Assembly: GCF_001571245.1 (NCBI RefSeq)
Contig: NZ_BCTK01000014.1
Location: 248,001 to 312,000, forward strand
DNA: 64,000 nt
Reading direction: 5' to 3'
Source of the DNA: Achromobacter piechaudii NBRC 102461
Lineage (GTDB): Bacteria > Pseudomonadota > Gammaproteobacteria > Burkholderiales > Burkholderiaceae_B
The notes under the pieces are model-generated. The model saw only the letters and a program-made list of their open reading frames with translations, was not told the origin of the DNA and ran no database searches. The translations under genes and the position numbers were made by a program. Shown here in pieces: positions 27,785-37,151 of the stretch (within the stretch, counting starts at the first letter, position 1; every line of letters begins with the position of its first letter).

Positions 27785-27808
27785 TACGACTGGAAATCCA
27801 GCGTCGTA
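27785..27808 (+). promoter_or_regulatory. Hairpin in the 5' leader of the ferritin-like gene
   Basis: TACGAC pairs with GTCGTA and, inside, TGGA pairs with TCCA around an AA turn, with a two-base bulge on the right arm. The structure ends 30 bases before the ATG and 16 bases before the AGAGGAG ribosome-binding site. It does not hide that site, so any effect would be on mRNA stability or as a binding site for protein or small RNA; as DNA it is also an operator-like dyad. Confidence 0.4.
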
Positions 27809-27838
27809 GGGCTTTCACTAACTAGAGGAGCGAACGAT

Positions 27839-28390
27839 ATGGAACAAGCAACCCGAACCGCCGAGAAGGCCAGCCGCCCATTCGACATGGACGTGAAGGC
27901 GATCCGAGCCAAGGCGCGTCAGGACATCGAATCCGGCGCCGTCACGGACACCTATCGCGCAGACCGGGAAACCGTGCTGAAGCTGCTGAACGAGGCCTTG
28001 GCCACTGAAATAGTCTGTGTGCTGCGCTACAAGCGCCACTACTTCATGGCACATGGGCTGAACGCCGAGCCGGTGGCGGCGGAATTCGCCGAACATGCCA
28101 CGCAGGAACAGGAACACGCCGACCGTCTGGCCGAACGCATCGTTCAGCTTGGTGGCGAACCGAACCTGTCTCCGAAGGGCCTGCTGGAGCGCAGCCATTC
28201 GGAATACGTCGAAGGCAAAACCTTGCAGGACATGATCAAGGAAAACTTGATCGCAGAGCGTATCGCCATCGACAGCTATCGCCAGATGATCGAATACATC
28301 GGCGATCAGGATTCGACCACGCGCCGTATGCTGGAAGAAATCCTGGCGGTCGAAGAGGAACACGCCGACGACCTGGCGGACTTCCTGTAA
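27839..28390 (+). CDS. Ferritin-like (bacterioferritin-type) iron-binding protein
   Basis: A 183-residue four-helix-bundle protein. Helix A carries LLNEALATEIVCVLRYKRHYF near 45-65 with a metal-ligand Glu, helix B EHATQEQEHADRLAERI near 84-100 (ExxH), helix C NLIAERIAIDSYRQMIEYI near 133-150, and helix D MLEEILAVEEEHADDLADF near 165-182 (ExxH). These are the residues of a di-iron ferroxidase centre. It resembles the Dps/bacterioferritin-like proteins common in Bordetella and Burkholderia; it lacks the haem Met position that I could identify. AGAGGAG upstream supports the start. The gene stands alone, with paired hairpins after it. Confidence 0.83.
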   Translation: MEQATRTAEKASRPFDMDVKAIRAKARQDIESGAVTDTYRADRETVLKLLNEALATEIVCVLRYKRHYFMAHGLNAEPVAAEFAEHATQEQEHADRLAERIVQLGGEPNLSPKGLLERSHSEYVEGKTLQDMIKENLIAERIAIDSYRQMIEYIGDQDSTTRRMLEEILAVEEEHADDLADFL

Positions 28391-28413
28391 ACAGATAGCC
28401 GCTACGCGGCCAG

Positions 28414-28474
28414 GGCGCCCGCGCTTCGGGCGCCATCAAACGGGGGCGCGGCGCCAACATTGGCGCCGCGCCCC
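28414..28474. terminator. Tandem GC hairpins between the ferritin-like gene and rimO
   Basis: The first hairpin, at 28414-28434, has an eight-base-pair stem (GGCGCCCG with CGGGCGCC) and five-base loop. The second, at 28443-28474, is a perfect 14-base-pair stem (GGGGCGCGGCGCCA with its complement) and a four-base ACAT loop. The two genes are convergent. Neither hairpin has a T-tract. They probably end or protect both transcripts. Confidence 0.65.
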
Positions 28475-28481
28475 TGCTTCA

Positions 28482-29798
28482 TCAGATCACTTCGCCCCAC
28501 AAGTCGTATTCGTCCGACTCGGTGACGCGCACGCGCACCATGTCGCCCGGCTTGAGCGGGTTGTCGGAGCTGACGTACACGCAGCCGTCGATCTCGGGCG
28601 CGTCCGCGCTGCTGCGGCCAATCGCGCCGTCTTCGTCCACTTCATCGATCAGCACGTCGATTTCGCGGCCCACCTTGCGCGCCAGGCGCGCGGTCGAGAT
28701 GCCTTGCTGCAATTGCATGAAGCGTTCCCAACGATCTTGCTTCACGTCGTCGGGCACGGGGTTGTCCAGCAGGTTCGCGGGCGCGCCTTCCACCGGCGAA
28801 TATTGGAAACAGCCCACGCGATCCAGCTGCGCTTCCTGCATCCAGTCCAGCAGGTACTGGAAGTCTTCCTCGGTCTCGCCAGGAAAGCCGACGATGAACG
28901 TGGAACGGATGGTCAGGTCGGGGCAGATCTCGCGCCAGCGCTTGATGCGCGCCAAGGTCTTGTCTTCGAACGCCGGGCGCTTCATGGCCTTCAGGATGCG
29001 CGGGCTGGCGTGCTGGAACGGAATGTCCAGATAGGGCAGGATCTTGCCCTCGGCCATCAGCGGAATCACTTCGTCCACGTGCGGGTACGGGTACACATAG
29101 TGCAGGCGTGTCCAGATGCCCATTTCGGACAGGGCCAGACAGAGCTCGGTCATGCGCGTCTTGACCGGACGGCCGTTCCAGAAGCCGCTGCGGTACTTCA
29201 CGTCGACGCCGTAGGCGCTGGTGTCCTGCGAGATCACCAGCATTTCCTTCACGCCCGCCTTGACCAGACGTTCGGCTTCGCTCAACACATCGCCCACCGG
29301 GCGGCTGACCAGATCGCCGCGCATCGACGGGATGATGCAGAAGCTGCAACGGTGATTACAGCCTTCCGAGATCTTCAGATAGGCGTAGTGACGCGGCGTC
29401 AGCTTGATGCCTTGCGGGGGCACCAGGTCCAGATAGGGATTGTGGTCCTGCTTGGGCGGCGCGGCGTCATGCACGGCGCGCACCACTTCTTCGTACTGCT
29501 GAGGACCGGTGACCGCGAGCACGCTGGGGTGCACCTTGCGGATCACGGATTCCTCGACGCCCATACAGCCGGTGACGATGACCTTGCCGTTCTCGGCCAG
29601 CGCCTCGCCAATCGCCTCAAGCGATTCGGCCTTGGCGCTGTCGATGAACCCACAGGTGTTGACGACGACAACGTCCGCGTCGTTGTACTCGGGCGTGACT
29701 TCGTACCCTTCGGTGCGCAGTTGGGTCAGGATGCGTTCGGAGTCGACCAGGGCTTTAGGACAGCCCAGGCTGACGAAGCCGACTTTGGGGGAAGACAT
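28482..29798 (-). CDS. rimO: Ribosomal protein uS12 methylthiotransferase
   Basis: A radical-SAM enzyme that adds a methylthio group to Asp88 of ribosomal protein S12. The 438-residue chain has the N-terminal UPF0004 domain with cluster cysteines ([12 protein letters not shown] at C13, [18 protein letters not shown]). The radical-SAM motif [11 protein letters not shown] lies near 146-156, and a C-terminal TRAM domain at about 370-438. The ATG at 29798 has GAGGT seven bases upstream; the extension to 29837 is not conserved. MiaB is ruled out by the S12-type opening [22 protein letters not shown]. The gene is monocistronic. Confidence 0.95.
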   Translation of the reverse strand: MSSPKVGFVSLGCPKALVDSERILTQLRTEGYEVTPEYNDADVVVVNTCGFIDSAKAESLEAIGEALAENGKVIVTGCMGVEESVIRKVHPSVLAVTGPQQYEEVVRAVHDAAPPKQDHNPYLDLVPPQGIKLTPRHYAYLKISEGCNHRCSFCIIPSMRGDLVSRPVGDVLSEAERLVKAGVKEMLVISQDTSAYGVDVKYRSGFWNGRPVKTRMTELCLALSEMGIWTRLHYVYPYPHVDEVIPLMAEGKILPYLDIPFQHASPRILKAMKRPAFEDKTLARIKRWREICPDLTIRSTFIVGFPGETEEDFQYLLDWMQEAQLDRVGCFQYSPVEGAPANLLDNPVPDDVKQDRWERFMQLQQGISTARLARKVGREIDVLIDEVDEDGAIGRSSADAPEIDGCVYVSSDNPLKPGDMVRVRVTESDEYDLWGEVI

Positions 29799-30009
29799 GG
29801 AATACCTCGGTGGGCGCGAGCCGGCGCCAATGATCAAAATCTGCGCAATTTTAGCGCGGCAGAGCGGGGGCCGTTATTTTAGGGGAAACCGGGGGGAAGC
29901 GACGAATTGGCTGGAGGAGGCGAAAGGCCCGCCCAGGTCCTGCCGAGCGGCGGGGGTTACGTGTGTAACCGACGGGCCTGGGCCCACGCCGCATCCGGCG
30001 ATTCGGACT

Positions 30010-30639
30010 TTACCCCGCCCCTCGCCGATACAGGGCCAGCGTCGCCGCCAAGCCCATCATCAAGCTGCCGCAAACGCGATTCAGCCAGCGCAATCCCGAT
30101 CCTTGAAATGCCCGCACCAATTGCGCGCCGAGCATGGCGTAAACCACCATCGTCAGCGTATTGATCGTCGCCATCACCGCCGCGACGATGGCGTATTGAA
30201 TCAGCAGCGGGGCTTGCGGGTCGATGAATTGCGGCAGGAAGGCCGACATGAACAGCAGGGCCTTGGGGTTGGTCAGCGCCACCAGAAAGCTGCGCATGCC
30301 CAGAGCCAGGCTGGCCGGGCGCGCAGTCGAGCTGGCAGAGGGCAGCACCAGCGCCGCATCCGAGCGCAGCATCTTCCAGCCCAGGTAGGCCAGATACGCC
30401 GCGCCCACCCATTTGATGATCTGGAAGGCGATTTCCGAGGCCGCCAGCACCACGCCCAGGCCGGATGCAACCGCGCCGATCAGGATCAGGTCGGCCAGCA
30501 CCGCGCCCGCCATGCCCCAGCCGGCGGCGCGCACGCCGTGGCGCGAGCCGTTGCTCATGGCAAGCAGAGTGGTGGGGCCGGGCGTCACGATGGCGATGGC
30601 CGAGGCCAGGACGAACAGCAACAGTGTGGCGGTGGACAT
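30010..30639 (-). CDS. LysE/RhtB-family amino-acid exporter
   Basis: A 209-residue inner-membrane protein with six hydrophobic segments. The opening LLLFVLASAIAIVTPGPTTLLAMSNGSRHG contains the PGPTxLL signature of RhtB-type exporters, and NPKALLFMSAFLPQFID near 120-136 is the second signature. Substrates of the family are homoserine, threonine, lysine or related compounds; the specific one is unknown. The much longer frame back to 32031 is a shadow of rsmB. The ATG at 30639 has GGGAGC upstream and the gene is divergent from rsmB, 93 bases away. Confidence 0.88.
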   Translation of the reverse strand: MSTATLLLFVLASAIAIVTPGPTTLLAMSNGSRHGVRAAGWGMAGAVLADLILIGAVASGLGVVLAASEIAFQIIKWVGAAYLAYLGWKMLRSDAALVLPSASSTARPASLALGMRSFLVALTNPKALLFMSAFLPQFIDPQAPLLIQYAIVAAVMATINTLTMVVYAMLGAQLVRAFQGSGLRWLNRVCGSLMMGLAATLALYRRGAG

Positions 30640-30732
30640 AAAGCGCTCCCTGGGCAGCGGCCAGTTTGACGTGGCCAGCGCCGTTCGTCCAGGTCCGGCT
30701 ACCATATCGGTCTTATCCTCAGAATTCCCACC

Positions 30733-32070
30733 ATGTCCACGCGTTCCGACTCCCCCAATCTTGCCCCCCCGCTTTCCTCCGTTCTTCTTTCCAGCGCGGG
30801 GGTGGTCGAGGGCGTGCTGGACGGCCGTTCCCTGACGGACGCGTTGAGCGACGTCAGTTCGGCCCTGCGCCCGGCCACGCAGGCCGTGTCTTTCCATGCG
30901 ATGCGCTATCTGGGCTGGGCCGATGCGGTGGGCCGTGAATTGGTCCAGCGTTATCCCAGCGTGTTGTTTGAATCGTTGTTGCTGGTGTCGCTGACGCTGC
31001 TCAAAGAGGAGGGCGAAGCCGCCGCGCAGTTGCCCGGCATGCCGGTTTACGCCGCGCACACCGTGGTGGACCAGGCCGTGACGGCCGCTTCCAATACGCG
31101 CAGCCTTGCCTCGTTCAAGGGCATGCTCAACGCCTGCCTGCGCCGCTTCCTGCGTGAACGCGCGGCGCTTGAGGCGGCCGTGGCCGACAGCCCCGAGGCG
31201 CAATGGAACCACCCGGGCTGGTGGGTCAAGCAGTTGGGTATCGCCTATCCGCAGGATTGGCAGCGGATTCTGGAATCGGCCAACGTGCCCGCGCCGCTGA
31301 CCCTGCGCGTGAACCGCCGCCGCGCCACCCGCGATCAGGTGCTGGCGGCATTCCAGGACGCAGGGCTGCAAGCGCAGCCCGTCGGCCAGGCGGGCGTGGT
31401 GCTGGGCAGCCCGAAGCCCGTGACGCAGTTGCCGGGTTTTGCCGAAGGCTGGTGGTCGGTCCAGGATGCGGGCGCGCAGTTGGCCGCTGAACTGCTGGCG
31501 CCCGCCGATGGCATGCGGGTGCTGGACGCCTGCTCGGCGCCGGGCGGCAAGACCGCGCATCTGCTTGAGCTGGCGGACATCGATCTGGTGGCGCTGGATG
31601 CCGACGGCGAACGCCTGGAGCGCGTCGAGCAGAACCTGGATCGCCTGGGCCTGGCCAGCGACCGCGTCCACTTGGAAGCCGCCGACGCCGCCGACCTGGA
31701 CGCCTGGTGGGACGGCAAGCCCTTCGATGCGGTGCTGGCGGACGTGCCATGCACGGCGTCGGGCATCGTGCGCCGTCACCCCGATATCCGCTGGTTGCGC
31801 CGCGAAAACGACGTGCGCCGCACGGCAACGTTGCAGGCCCGGATCCTGGATTCCTTGTGGAAGACGGTCGCACCCGGTGGCCGTCTGCTGTATGTGACGT
31901 GCTCGGTATTCCCCATTGAAGGCGCGCGCCAGGCGCTCGAATTCATGCAGCGGCATCCCGAGGCCCAGCGCCTGGACGCGCCCGGCCAGTTGCTGCCAGT
32001 TGCGCTCGATGCAACACCGGCCGAGCAACATGATGGCTTTTTCTACGCCTTGTTTGCCAAGCAGTCCTGA
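30733..32070 (+). CDS. rsmB: 16S rRNA (cytosine(967)-C(5))-methyltransferase
   Basis: Methylates C967 of 16S rRNA using S-adenosylmethionine. The 445-residue protein has an N-terminal NusB-like helical domain (about 1-170) and a C-terminal Rossmann methyltransferase domain. Motif I VLDACSAPGGKTAH lies near 263, the proton-donor motif DVPCTASGI near 338, and the catalytic-Cys motif YVTCSVFP near 387. The N-terminal 35 residues are Ser-rich and longer than in E. coli. It begins a run of six plus-strand genes to trkH, an order shared with other Burkholderiales and reminiscent of the E. coli rsmB-trkA neighbourhood. Confidence 0.94.
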   Translation: MSTRSDSPNLAPPLSSVLLSSAGVVEGVLDGRSLTDALSDVSSALRPATQAVSFHAMRYLGWADAVGRELVQRYPSVLFESLLLVSLTLLKEEGEAAAQLPGMPVYAAHTVVDQAVTAASNTRSLASFKGMLNACLRRFLRERAALEAAVADSPEAQWNHPGWWVKQLGIAYPQDWQRILESANVPAPLTLRVNRRRATRDQVLAAFQDAGLQAQPVGQAGVVLGSPKPVTQLPGFAEGWWSVQDAGAQLAAELLAPADGMRVLDACSAPGGKTAHLLELADIDLVALDADGERLERVEQNLDRLGLASDRVHLEAADAADLDAWWDGKPFDAVLADVPCTASGIVRRHPDIRWLRRENDVRRTATLQARILDSLWKTVAPGGRLLYVTCSVFPIEGARQALEFMQRHPEAQRLDAPGQLLPVALDATPAEQHDGFFYALFAKQS

Positions 32071-32088
32071 ATCACCAAGAATAGGGGC

Positions 32089-32700
32089 ATGACGGTGTTG
32101 CGGTGTCGTATGTCCACTATTTCGCGTTTATTTCTAGGGTTGTTGCTGGTATCTACCTTGCTTTGTTCCGTGCCGGGCGGCGACGTTCATGCCGCCGAGC
32201 CGAGGGTGACGCGAGTGGAACCCGCCGTTCGCAATGGCAAGCTCGAGATCGATGCGGACATCGAATTCGAATTGAACCAGCAGTTACGGGACGCCGCCCA
32301 GCGCGGCGTCCCTCTGTATTTCACGGCGGATCTCACCATGACGCGCGAGCGCTGGTGGTGGTTCGACAAGTCGCTGGTGGACACCTCCCGCACCTGGCGG
32401 GTCGTCTATAACGCGCTGACGCGGCAATGGCGGGCTGGGGTGGGCGAGCTGTCCTTCCCGGTGGCCTCACTGGACGACGCGATGAGCGTCATCCGGCATA
32501 TCCGCAACTGGTCGGTGGCCGATGCGGCCGACTTCGATGCCGGCGTGCTCTATGGCGGACAGCTGCGGCTGCGCCTGGATACCTCGCTCTTGCCCCGGCC
32601 GTTCCAGGTCAACGCGCTGAACAGCAGTTCGTGGGCGCAGGGCACGCCCTGGATGGAATTCTCGTTCATGTTGAGCGATCAGGAGAAAGATCCCTCATGA
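32089..32700 (+). CDS. DUF4390 exported protein
   Basis: A 203-residue protein with a signal peptide (STISRLFLGLLLVSTLLCSVPGG, cut near residue 36 before AEPRV). The mature part is the DUF4390 domain, with EPAVRNGKLEIDADIEFELN, the WWWFDKS block near 90 and LPRPFQVNALNSSSW near the end. The family is almost always found before ntrY in Burkholderiales, but its role is unknown; a periplasmic partner of the kinase is a fair guess. The start could also be the ATG at 32110. The stop overlaps the ATG of ntrY (32697-32700), so it is translationally coupled to the kinase. Confidence 0.82.
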   Translation: MTVLRCRMSTISRLFLGLLLVSTLLCSVPGGDVHAAEPRVTRVEPAVRNGKLEIDADIEFELNQQLRDAAQRGVPLYFTADLTMTRERWWWFDKSLVDTSRTWRVVYNALTRQWRAGVGELSFPVASLDDAMSVIRHIRNWSVADAADFDAGVLYGGQLRLRLDTSLLPRPFQVNALNSSSWAQGTPWMEFSFMLSDQEKDPS

Positions 32701-35018
32701 GGCTATTGCTTCGGCTGGCCCTGATGGTGGGGGCGGTAAGTGGCCTGGCGTTGCTGGGCCTGCTGGCATGGTCTACCGGCAATGCGTCGCGCTTTGCGCG
32801 CTACTACGACACCCTGCTTGTGCTGAATGGCATCTTTGCGCTGGCGCTGTTCATCTGGGTGGTGGCGCTGACCGTCCGCCTGGCGCGCCAGATCCGGCGA
32901 CGTCAATTTGGCGCGCGGCTGACCGCGCGCTTTTCGTTGGCCTTCGCGTTGATCGGCGTGGTGCCGGGCGCCCTGATCTACACCGTGTCGGTGCAGTTCA
33001 TGTCGCGCTCTATTGAATCCTGGTTCAACGTCCGGGTGGACACCGCGCTGGAAGCCGGCCTGAACCTGGGCCGCGCGGCGCTCGATTCCCTGCTGGCGGA
33101 CCTGGACGCGCGCGCCCGCTCCATGGCGGTGGAACTGAATCGCAATACAGATAGCGGCGTGACGCTGGCGCTGACCCGGCTGCGCGAGGCCAACGGCGTT
33201 CAAGAGGCCATGGTGTTCACGGGCAGCGGCCGCATGGTGGCGTTTTCGACCAGCCAGTACGGCCAGTTGCTGCCGGCGATGCCGCCGTCCACCGTCATGA
33301 ACCAGCTGCGTCTGGCGCGCGGCTATTCCGCCGCCGAGGCCGATGACCCCGTCACGCCGGGCGCCGAAGGCGGCCTGCATCTGCGGGTCGTGATCCCGTT
33401 GACCGGGCCGGACCGCTACGACAATCTGCTGGGTGCGGCGTCCGAGCCGCGTTGGCTGCAACTGCTGCAACCCGTGCCGGAACAGATCGCGCACAACGCC
33501 AATCTAGTTCAGCAGGGTTTTCGGGATTACCAGGAATTGGCGCTGTCGCGGCTGGGGCTGCGCAAGCTCTATGGCATCACGCTGACGCTGGCGCTGCTGC
33601 TTGCCGCGTTCGGCGCCATCGCGGTGGCGCTGTCGCTGTCCAAGCGTCTCGTGCGCCCGCTGCTCAGTCTGGCGGGCGGCACGCAGGCGGTGGGTGTGGG
33701 CGATTACCGGCCGCTGCCTGAACCGCCCGAGCGCGACGAAGTCGGCCAGTTGACGCGGTCTTTCAACGCGATGACGCGTCAGCTGGACGAAGCGCGCCGC
33801 ATGGTCGAAAGCAATCGCCAGCAGCTGGAGCGCTCCAACGTCTATCTGGAAAGCGTGCTGTCGAACCTGTCGTCCGGGGTGCTGGTGTTTGACGAGTCGT
33901 TCCGCGTCACGACGGTCAACCAGGGCGCCCAGACGATTCTGGGGGTGGACCTGCGATCAGTCATCGGTCGGCCGCTGGAAACGGTAGACGGCATGCTTGA
34001 ATTCGCGAACATCGTGCGGCAGGCGTTTTCCACCCACGCCGCGGTCGGCTCCGAACGCCAGCACTGGCAGCAGCAGTTTGAAATCGGGCCGGCCCAGGGC
34101 GATGCGCCCATCGCGCCGCAGCCCTTGACGCTGCTGGCGCGCGGCACCCATCTGCGCGTGGACGGGCGCGGCAACGGCTATCTGGTGGTGTTCGACGACA
34201 TTACCGAAGTGATCTCCGCCAACCGGACCGTGGCCTGGGGCGAGGTGGCGCGCCGCCTTGCGCACGAGATCAAGAACCCGCTGACGCCCATTCAGCTGTC
34301 CGCCGAACGCCTGGCGATGAAGCTGGAAGGCAAGTTGCAGCCTGCCGAGGCGCAGATCGTCCAGCGCTCCACCAACACCATCGTCAACCAGGTGGCCTCG
34401 CTCAAGCAGATGGTGGACGACTTCCGCGAATATGCGCGCACGCCGCCCGCCGTGATGCAGCGCATCGACTTCAACGCGCTGGTGGCCGACGTGCTGTCGC
34501 TGTACGGCTGGGAGCCGGATGGCGGCGTTTCGCGCGGCGCGGCCAAGGCGCTGAACCTGGACGTCTCGCTGGCGCCAGGCCTGCCCGACATCGAGGGCGA
34601 CCCGACCCAGCTGCGCCAGGTGATCCACAACCTGCTGTCCAATGCGCGCGACGCCATCGCCGAAATGGGCGGGCAGGGCCGGGTCAGCGTGACGACGCAG
34701 TTGATGCGCAGCGAACAGCCCGATCGGGCCGACCAGCAGGCTCTCAGATTTACCGTTGCGGACACCGGGCCGGGCTTTCCGGCGCAGGTGATGCAGCGCG
34801 CGTTCGAGCCCTACGTAACCACAAAGTCCCACGGGACTGGGTTAGGATTGGCAATCGTGCGCAAGATCGTTGAAGAGCACGGCGGACGTATCGACCTTGC
34901 GAACCGCAAGGAAGGGGGGGCGCGGATTTCCATCTTGTTGACCCGGTTGGCGACGACTACCGGGGCAGATACTATGGACGCGACCGCGCAAGAAAAGGAT
35001 AATGCGGCTACGCAATAG
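32697..35018 (+). CDS. ntrY: NtrY-like sensor histidine kinase
   Basis: A 773-residue membrane histidine kinase. Transmembrane segments occur near 5-25, 38-60, 78-100 and 290-312, leaving a periplasmic region of about 190 residues. A HAMP domain follows at about 312-365, a PAS domain near 370-480 (SVLSNLSSGVLVFDESFR), the HisKA phospho-acceptor in RRLAHEIKNPLTPIQLSAERL with His near 523, and the ATPase domain at 630-760 (NLLSNARDAI, DTGPGFP, HGTGLGLAIV). This layout is that of NtrY, which in alphaproteobacteria senses nitrogen or redox state; the ligand here is unknown. AGGAGA supports the start, overlapping the DUF4390 stop. Confidence 0.9.
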   Translation: MRLLLRLALMVGAVSGLALLGLLAWSTGNASRFARYYDTLLVLNGIFALALFIWVVALTVRLARQIRRRQFGARLTARFSLAFALIGVVPGALIYTVSVQFMSRSIESWFNVRVDTALEAGLNLGRAALDSLLADLDARARSMAVELNRNTDSGVTLALTRLREANGVQEAMVFTGSGRMVAFSTSQYGQLLPAMPPSTVMNQLRLARGYSAAEADDPVTPGAEGGLHLRVVIPLTGPDRYDNLLGAASEPRWLQLLQPVPEQIAHNANLVQQGFRDYQELALSRLGLRKLYGITLTLALLLAAFGAIAVALSLSKRLVRPLLSLAGGTQAVGVGDYRPLPEPPERDEVGQLTRSFNAMTRQLDEARRMVESNRQQLERSNVYLESVLSNLSSGVLVFDESFRVTTVNQGAQTILGVDLRSVIGRPLETVDGMLEFANIVRQAFSTHAAVGSERQHWQQQFEIGPAQGDAPIAPQPLTLLARGTHLRVDGRGNGYLVVFDDITEVISANRTVAWGEVARRLAHEIKNPLTPIQLSAERLAMKLEGKLQPAEAQIVQRSTNTIVNQVASLKQMVDDFREYARTPPAVMQRIDFNALVADVLSLYGWEPDGGVSRGAAKALNLDVSLAPGLPDIEGDPTQLRQVIHNLLSNARDAIAEMGGQGRVSVTTQLMRSEQPDRADQQALRFTVADTGPGFPAQVMQRAFEPYVTTKSHGTGLGLAIVRKIVEEHGGRIDLANRKEGGARISILLTRLATTTGADTMDATAQEKDNAATQ

Positions 35019-35029
35019 GTGGATGCTTT

Positions 35030-35722
35030 ATGGCCAGAATTCTGGTGGTTGACGACGAAGTCGGTATACGCGAGCTTTTGTCGGAGATCCTTTACGACGA
35101 AGGACACACGGTCGAACTGGCCGAAAACGCGGCGCAAGCGCGCGCTGCTCGCCTTCGCATGCGTCCTGATCTGGTGTTGCTGGACATCTGGATGCCCGAC
35201 ACCGATGGCGTAAGTTTGCTGAAAGAGTGGGGCTCGCAAGGGCTGCTCGACATGCCCGTGATCATGATGAGCGGCCACGCCACCATCGACACGGCGGTCG
35301 AAGCCACGCGCATCGGCGCGATGGATTTCCTGGAAAAGCCCATTACGCTGCAACGCCTGCTCAAGACGGTGGCCGCTGGCCTGGCGCGTGGACGCGCCCC
35401 GCATCCGGCGCCGGTCGCCGCGCACCCCGCTGCCGTCAGCCCGGCCGTGGCATTGGAAGACGAGCTGGATCCGCCCGTGTTGACCACGGCGCCCGCCAAC
35501 GAAGTGCCGGTCACGTCCAACGGCCAGTTGGGCAGCATTTCGCTGGATCAGCCCCTGCGCGAAGCGCGCGACGAGTTCGAACGCATCTATTTCGAATACC
35601 ACCTGGTCCGCGAAAGCCACAGCATGACGCGTGTGTCTGAGCGCACCGGCCTGGAACGCACCCACCTGTATCGCAAGCTCAAGCAATTGGGCATCGAGTC
35701 GGCGCGCAAGCGCAGCACATGA
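35030..35722 (+). CDS. NtrX-like response regulator lacking the AAA+ domain
   Basis: A 230-residue response regulator. The receiver domain (1-120) is intact: acidic pair D8/D9, phospho-acceptor D52 in LVLLDIWMPD, S81 and K103 in LEKP. A Pro/Ala linker follows (125-170), and the C-terminus is a Fis-type helix-turn-helix (185-228, MTRVSERTGLERTHLYRKLKQLG). Classical NtrX carries a sigma-54 AAA+ ATPase between these parts; here it is missing, so it cannot remodel sigma-54 polymerase and should act as an ordinary DNA-binding regulator. It follows ntrY by 11 bases, and its stop overlaps trkA (35719-35722). Confidence 0.88.
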   Translation: MARILVVDDEVGIRELLSEILYDEGHTVELAENAAQARAARLRMRPDLVLLDIWMPDTDGVSLLKEWGSQGLLDMPVIMMSGHATIDTAVEATRIGAMDFLEKPITLQRLLKTVAAGLARGRAPHPAPVAAHPAAVSPAVALEDELDPPVLTTAPANEVPVTSNGQLGSISLDQPLREARDEFERIYFEYHLVRESHSMTRVSERTGLERTHLYRKLKQLGIESARKRST

Positions 35723-37098
35723 AAATCCTGATCATGGGCGCTGGTCGCGTAGGCACCAGCGTGGCCGAAAACCTGGTGTCCGAGCAAAACGACATCACCG
35801 TGGTGGATACCGACGCCACTCAACTTCGGTACTTGCAGGAACACTTTGACTTGCGCGTCGTCCATGGCGATGGCTCGCAAGTGTCGGTGCTTGAGACCGC
35901 CGGCGCGGCCGACACCGACCTCTTCATCGCCTGTGCCGCCTCTGACGCCGCCAACATGGTGGCGTGCAAGATCGCCCGCCAGCTGTTCAACGTCCCCCGT
36001 CGCATCGCCCGCATCCGCTCGGCCGAGTTTCCGGAACACCCGGAACTCATGAGCGAAGAGGGCTTTTGCATCGACGCGTTGATCAGCCCCGAACGCAGCG
36101 TCACGACCTACCTGCATAGCCTGATTGAATTTCCCGAAGCCTTGCAGGTCGTGGAATTCGCCGAGGGCCGGGTTTCCGTCGTGACCGTGCGCGTGGGCCA
36201 TGGCAGCCCGATGGCGCATTCCTCCGTCGACAAGCTGCGCGACGTCTGGCCCGATGTGAAGGCGCGCGTGATCGACGTGCTGCGCGGCGGGCGACCGCTG
36301 CGCGCCGGCAGCGGCACCGTTGTCGCCCCGGGCGACGAAGTCGTGCTGGTGGTGGATTCGCGCGATGCGCGGCGCGCCGTGCGCCAGTTGCGCGAGGCCG
36401 AACGCGCCGTGCGCCGCGTCATGATCGCAGGCGGCGGCAACATCGGATTACGTCTGGCCCGCGAGCTGGCCGAAGAAAAATACAGCGTCCGCATCATCGA
36501 ACGTGACCTCAAGCGTTGCGAATACCTGGCGACGCAGCTGCCCGACAGCGTACTGGTCCTGCACGGCAGCGGCACTGACGAAGCCCTGCTCGAGCGCGAG
36601 AACATCGAAGACATGGACACCTGGCTCGCGCTGACCAGCGACGACGAGGACAACATCATGTCGTCCCTGCTGGCCAAACGCCTGGGCGCGCGCAAGGTGA
36701 TCGCGCTGATCAACCGCCAGGCCTATGGCGAGCTGATGCAGGGCAGCCATATCGATATCGCCGTATCCCCGTCCCAGGCGACCATGAGCGAGCTGCTGAG
36801 GCACGTGCGGCGCGGCGACGTGGCCGCCGTGCACCGCTTGCGCCAGGGCGTGGCCGAGGCGCTTGAAGCCATTGCCCATGGCGACCGCTCCACCTCCAAG
36901 GTCGTGGGCCGGCCGGTCGGCCAGATCAGCCTGCCCAAGGGCGCCAGCATCGGCGCACTGGTGCGGGGAGATGAAATCATCCTGCCCGACGCCGACACCG
37001 TCATTGAAACGGACGACCACGTGATCGTCTTCGTGCCCTCGCGCCGCCAGATGCCGCGCGTGGAAAAGCTGTTCCAAGTTTCGGCATCCTTTTTCTGA
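35719..37098 (+). CDS. trkA: Trk potassium uptake system regulatory subunit TrkA
   Basis: A peripheral NAD(H)-binding protein that gates the TrkH potassium channel. Its 459 residues form two repeats of RCK-N plus RCK-C. The Rossmann motifs are GAGRVGTSVAENL near residue 7 and GGGNIGLRLARELAEEKYSV near 237, each followed by a conserved acidic residue at the end of strand 2. The ATG overlaps the response-regulator stop, so TrkA is coupled to the two-component pair, and trkH begins 53 bases after. This suggests that potassium uptake is co-expressed with NtrYX-like sensing. Confidence 0.95.
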   Translation: MKILIMGAGRVGTSVAENLVSEQNDITVVDTDATQLRYLQEHFDLRVVHGDGSQVSVLETAGAADTDLFIACAASDAANMVACKIARQLFNVPRRIARIRSAEFPEHPELMSEEGFCIDALISPERSVTTYLHSLIEFPEALQVVEFAEGRVSVVTVRVGHGSPMAHSSVDKLRDVWPDVKARVIDVLRGGRPLRAGSGTVVAPGDEVVLVVDSRDARRAVRQLREAERAVRRVMIAGGGNIGLRLARELAEEKYSVRIIERDLKRCEYLATQLPDSVLVLHGSGTDEALLERENIEDMDTWLALTSDDEDNIMSSLLAKRLGARKVIALINRQAYGELMQGSHIDIAVSPSQATMSELLRHVRRGDVAAVHRLRQGVAEALEAIAHGDRSTSKVVGRPVGQISLPKGASIGALVRGDEIILPDADTVIETDDHVIVFVPSRRQMPRVEKLFQVSASFF

Positions 37099-37151
37099 TG
37101 CGCACACTTTTCAAGCTCCGCCGTGGGCCGGGCCTCGCCGGGTAGGCTTTC

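Noticed and set aside
30640..32031. An upstream in-frame extension of the RhtB-type exporter through rsmB on the minus strand
   Set aside because: The exporter motif and ribosome-binding site place the start at 30639; the extension is the shadow of rsmB.
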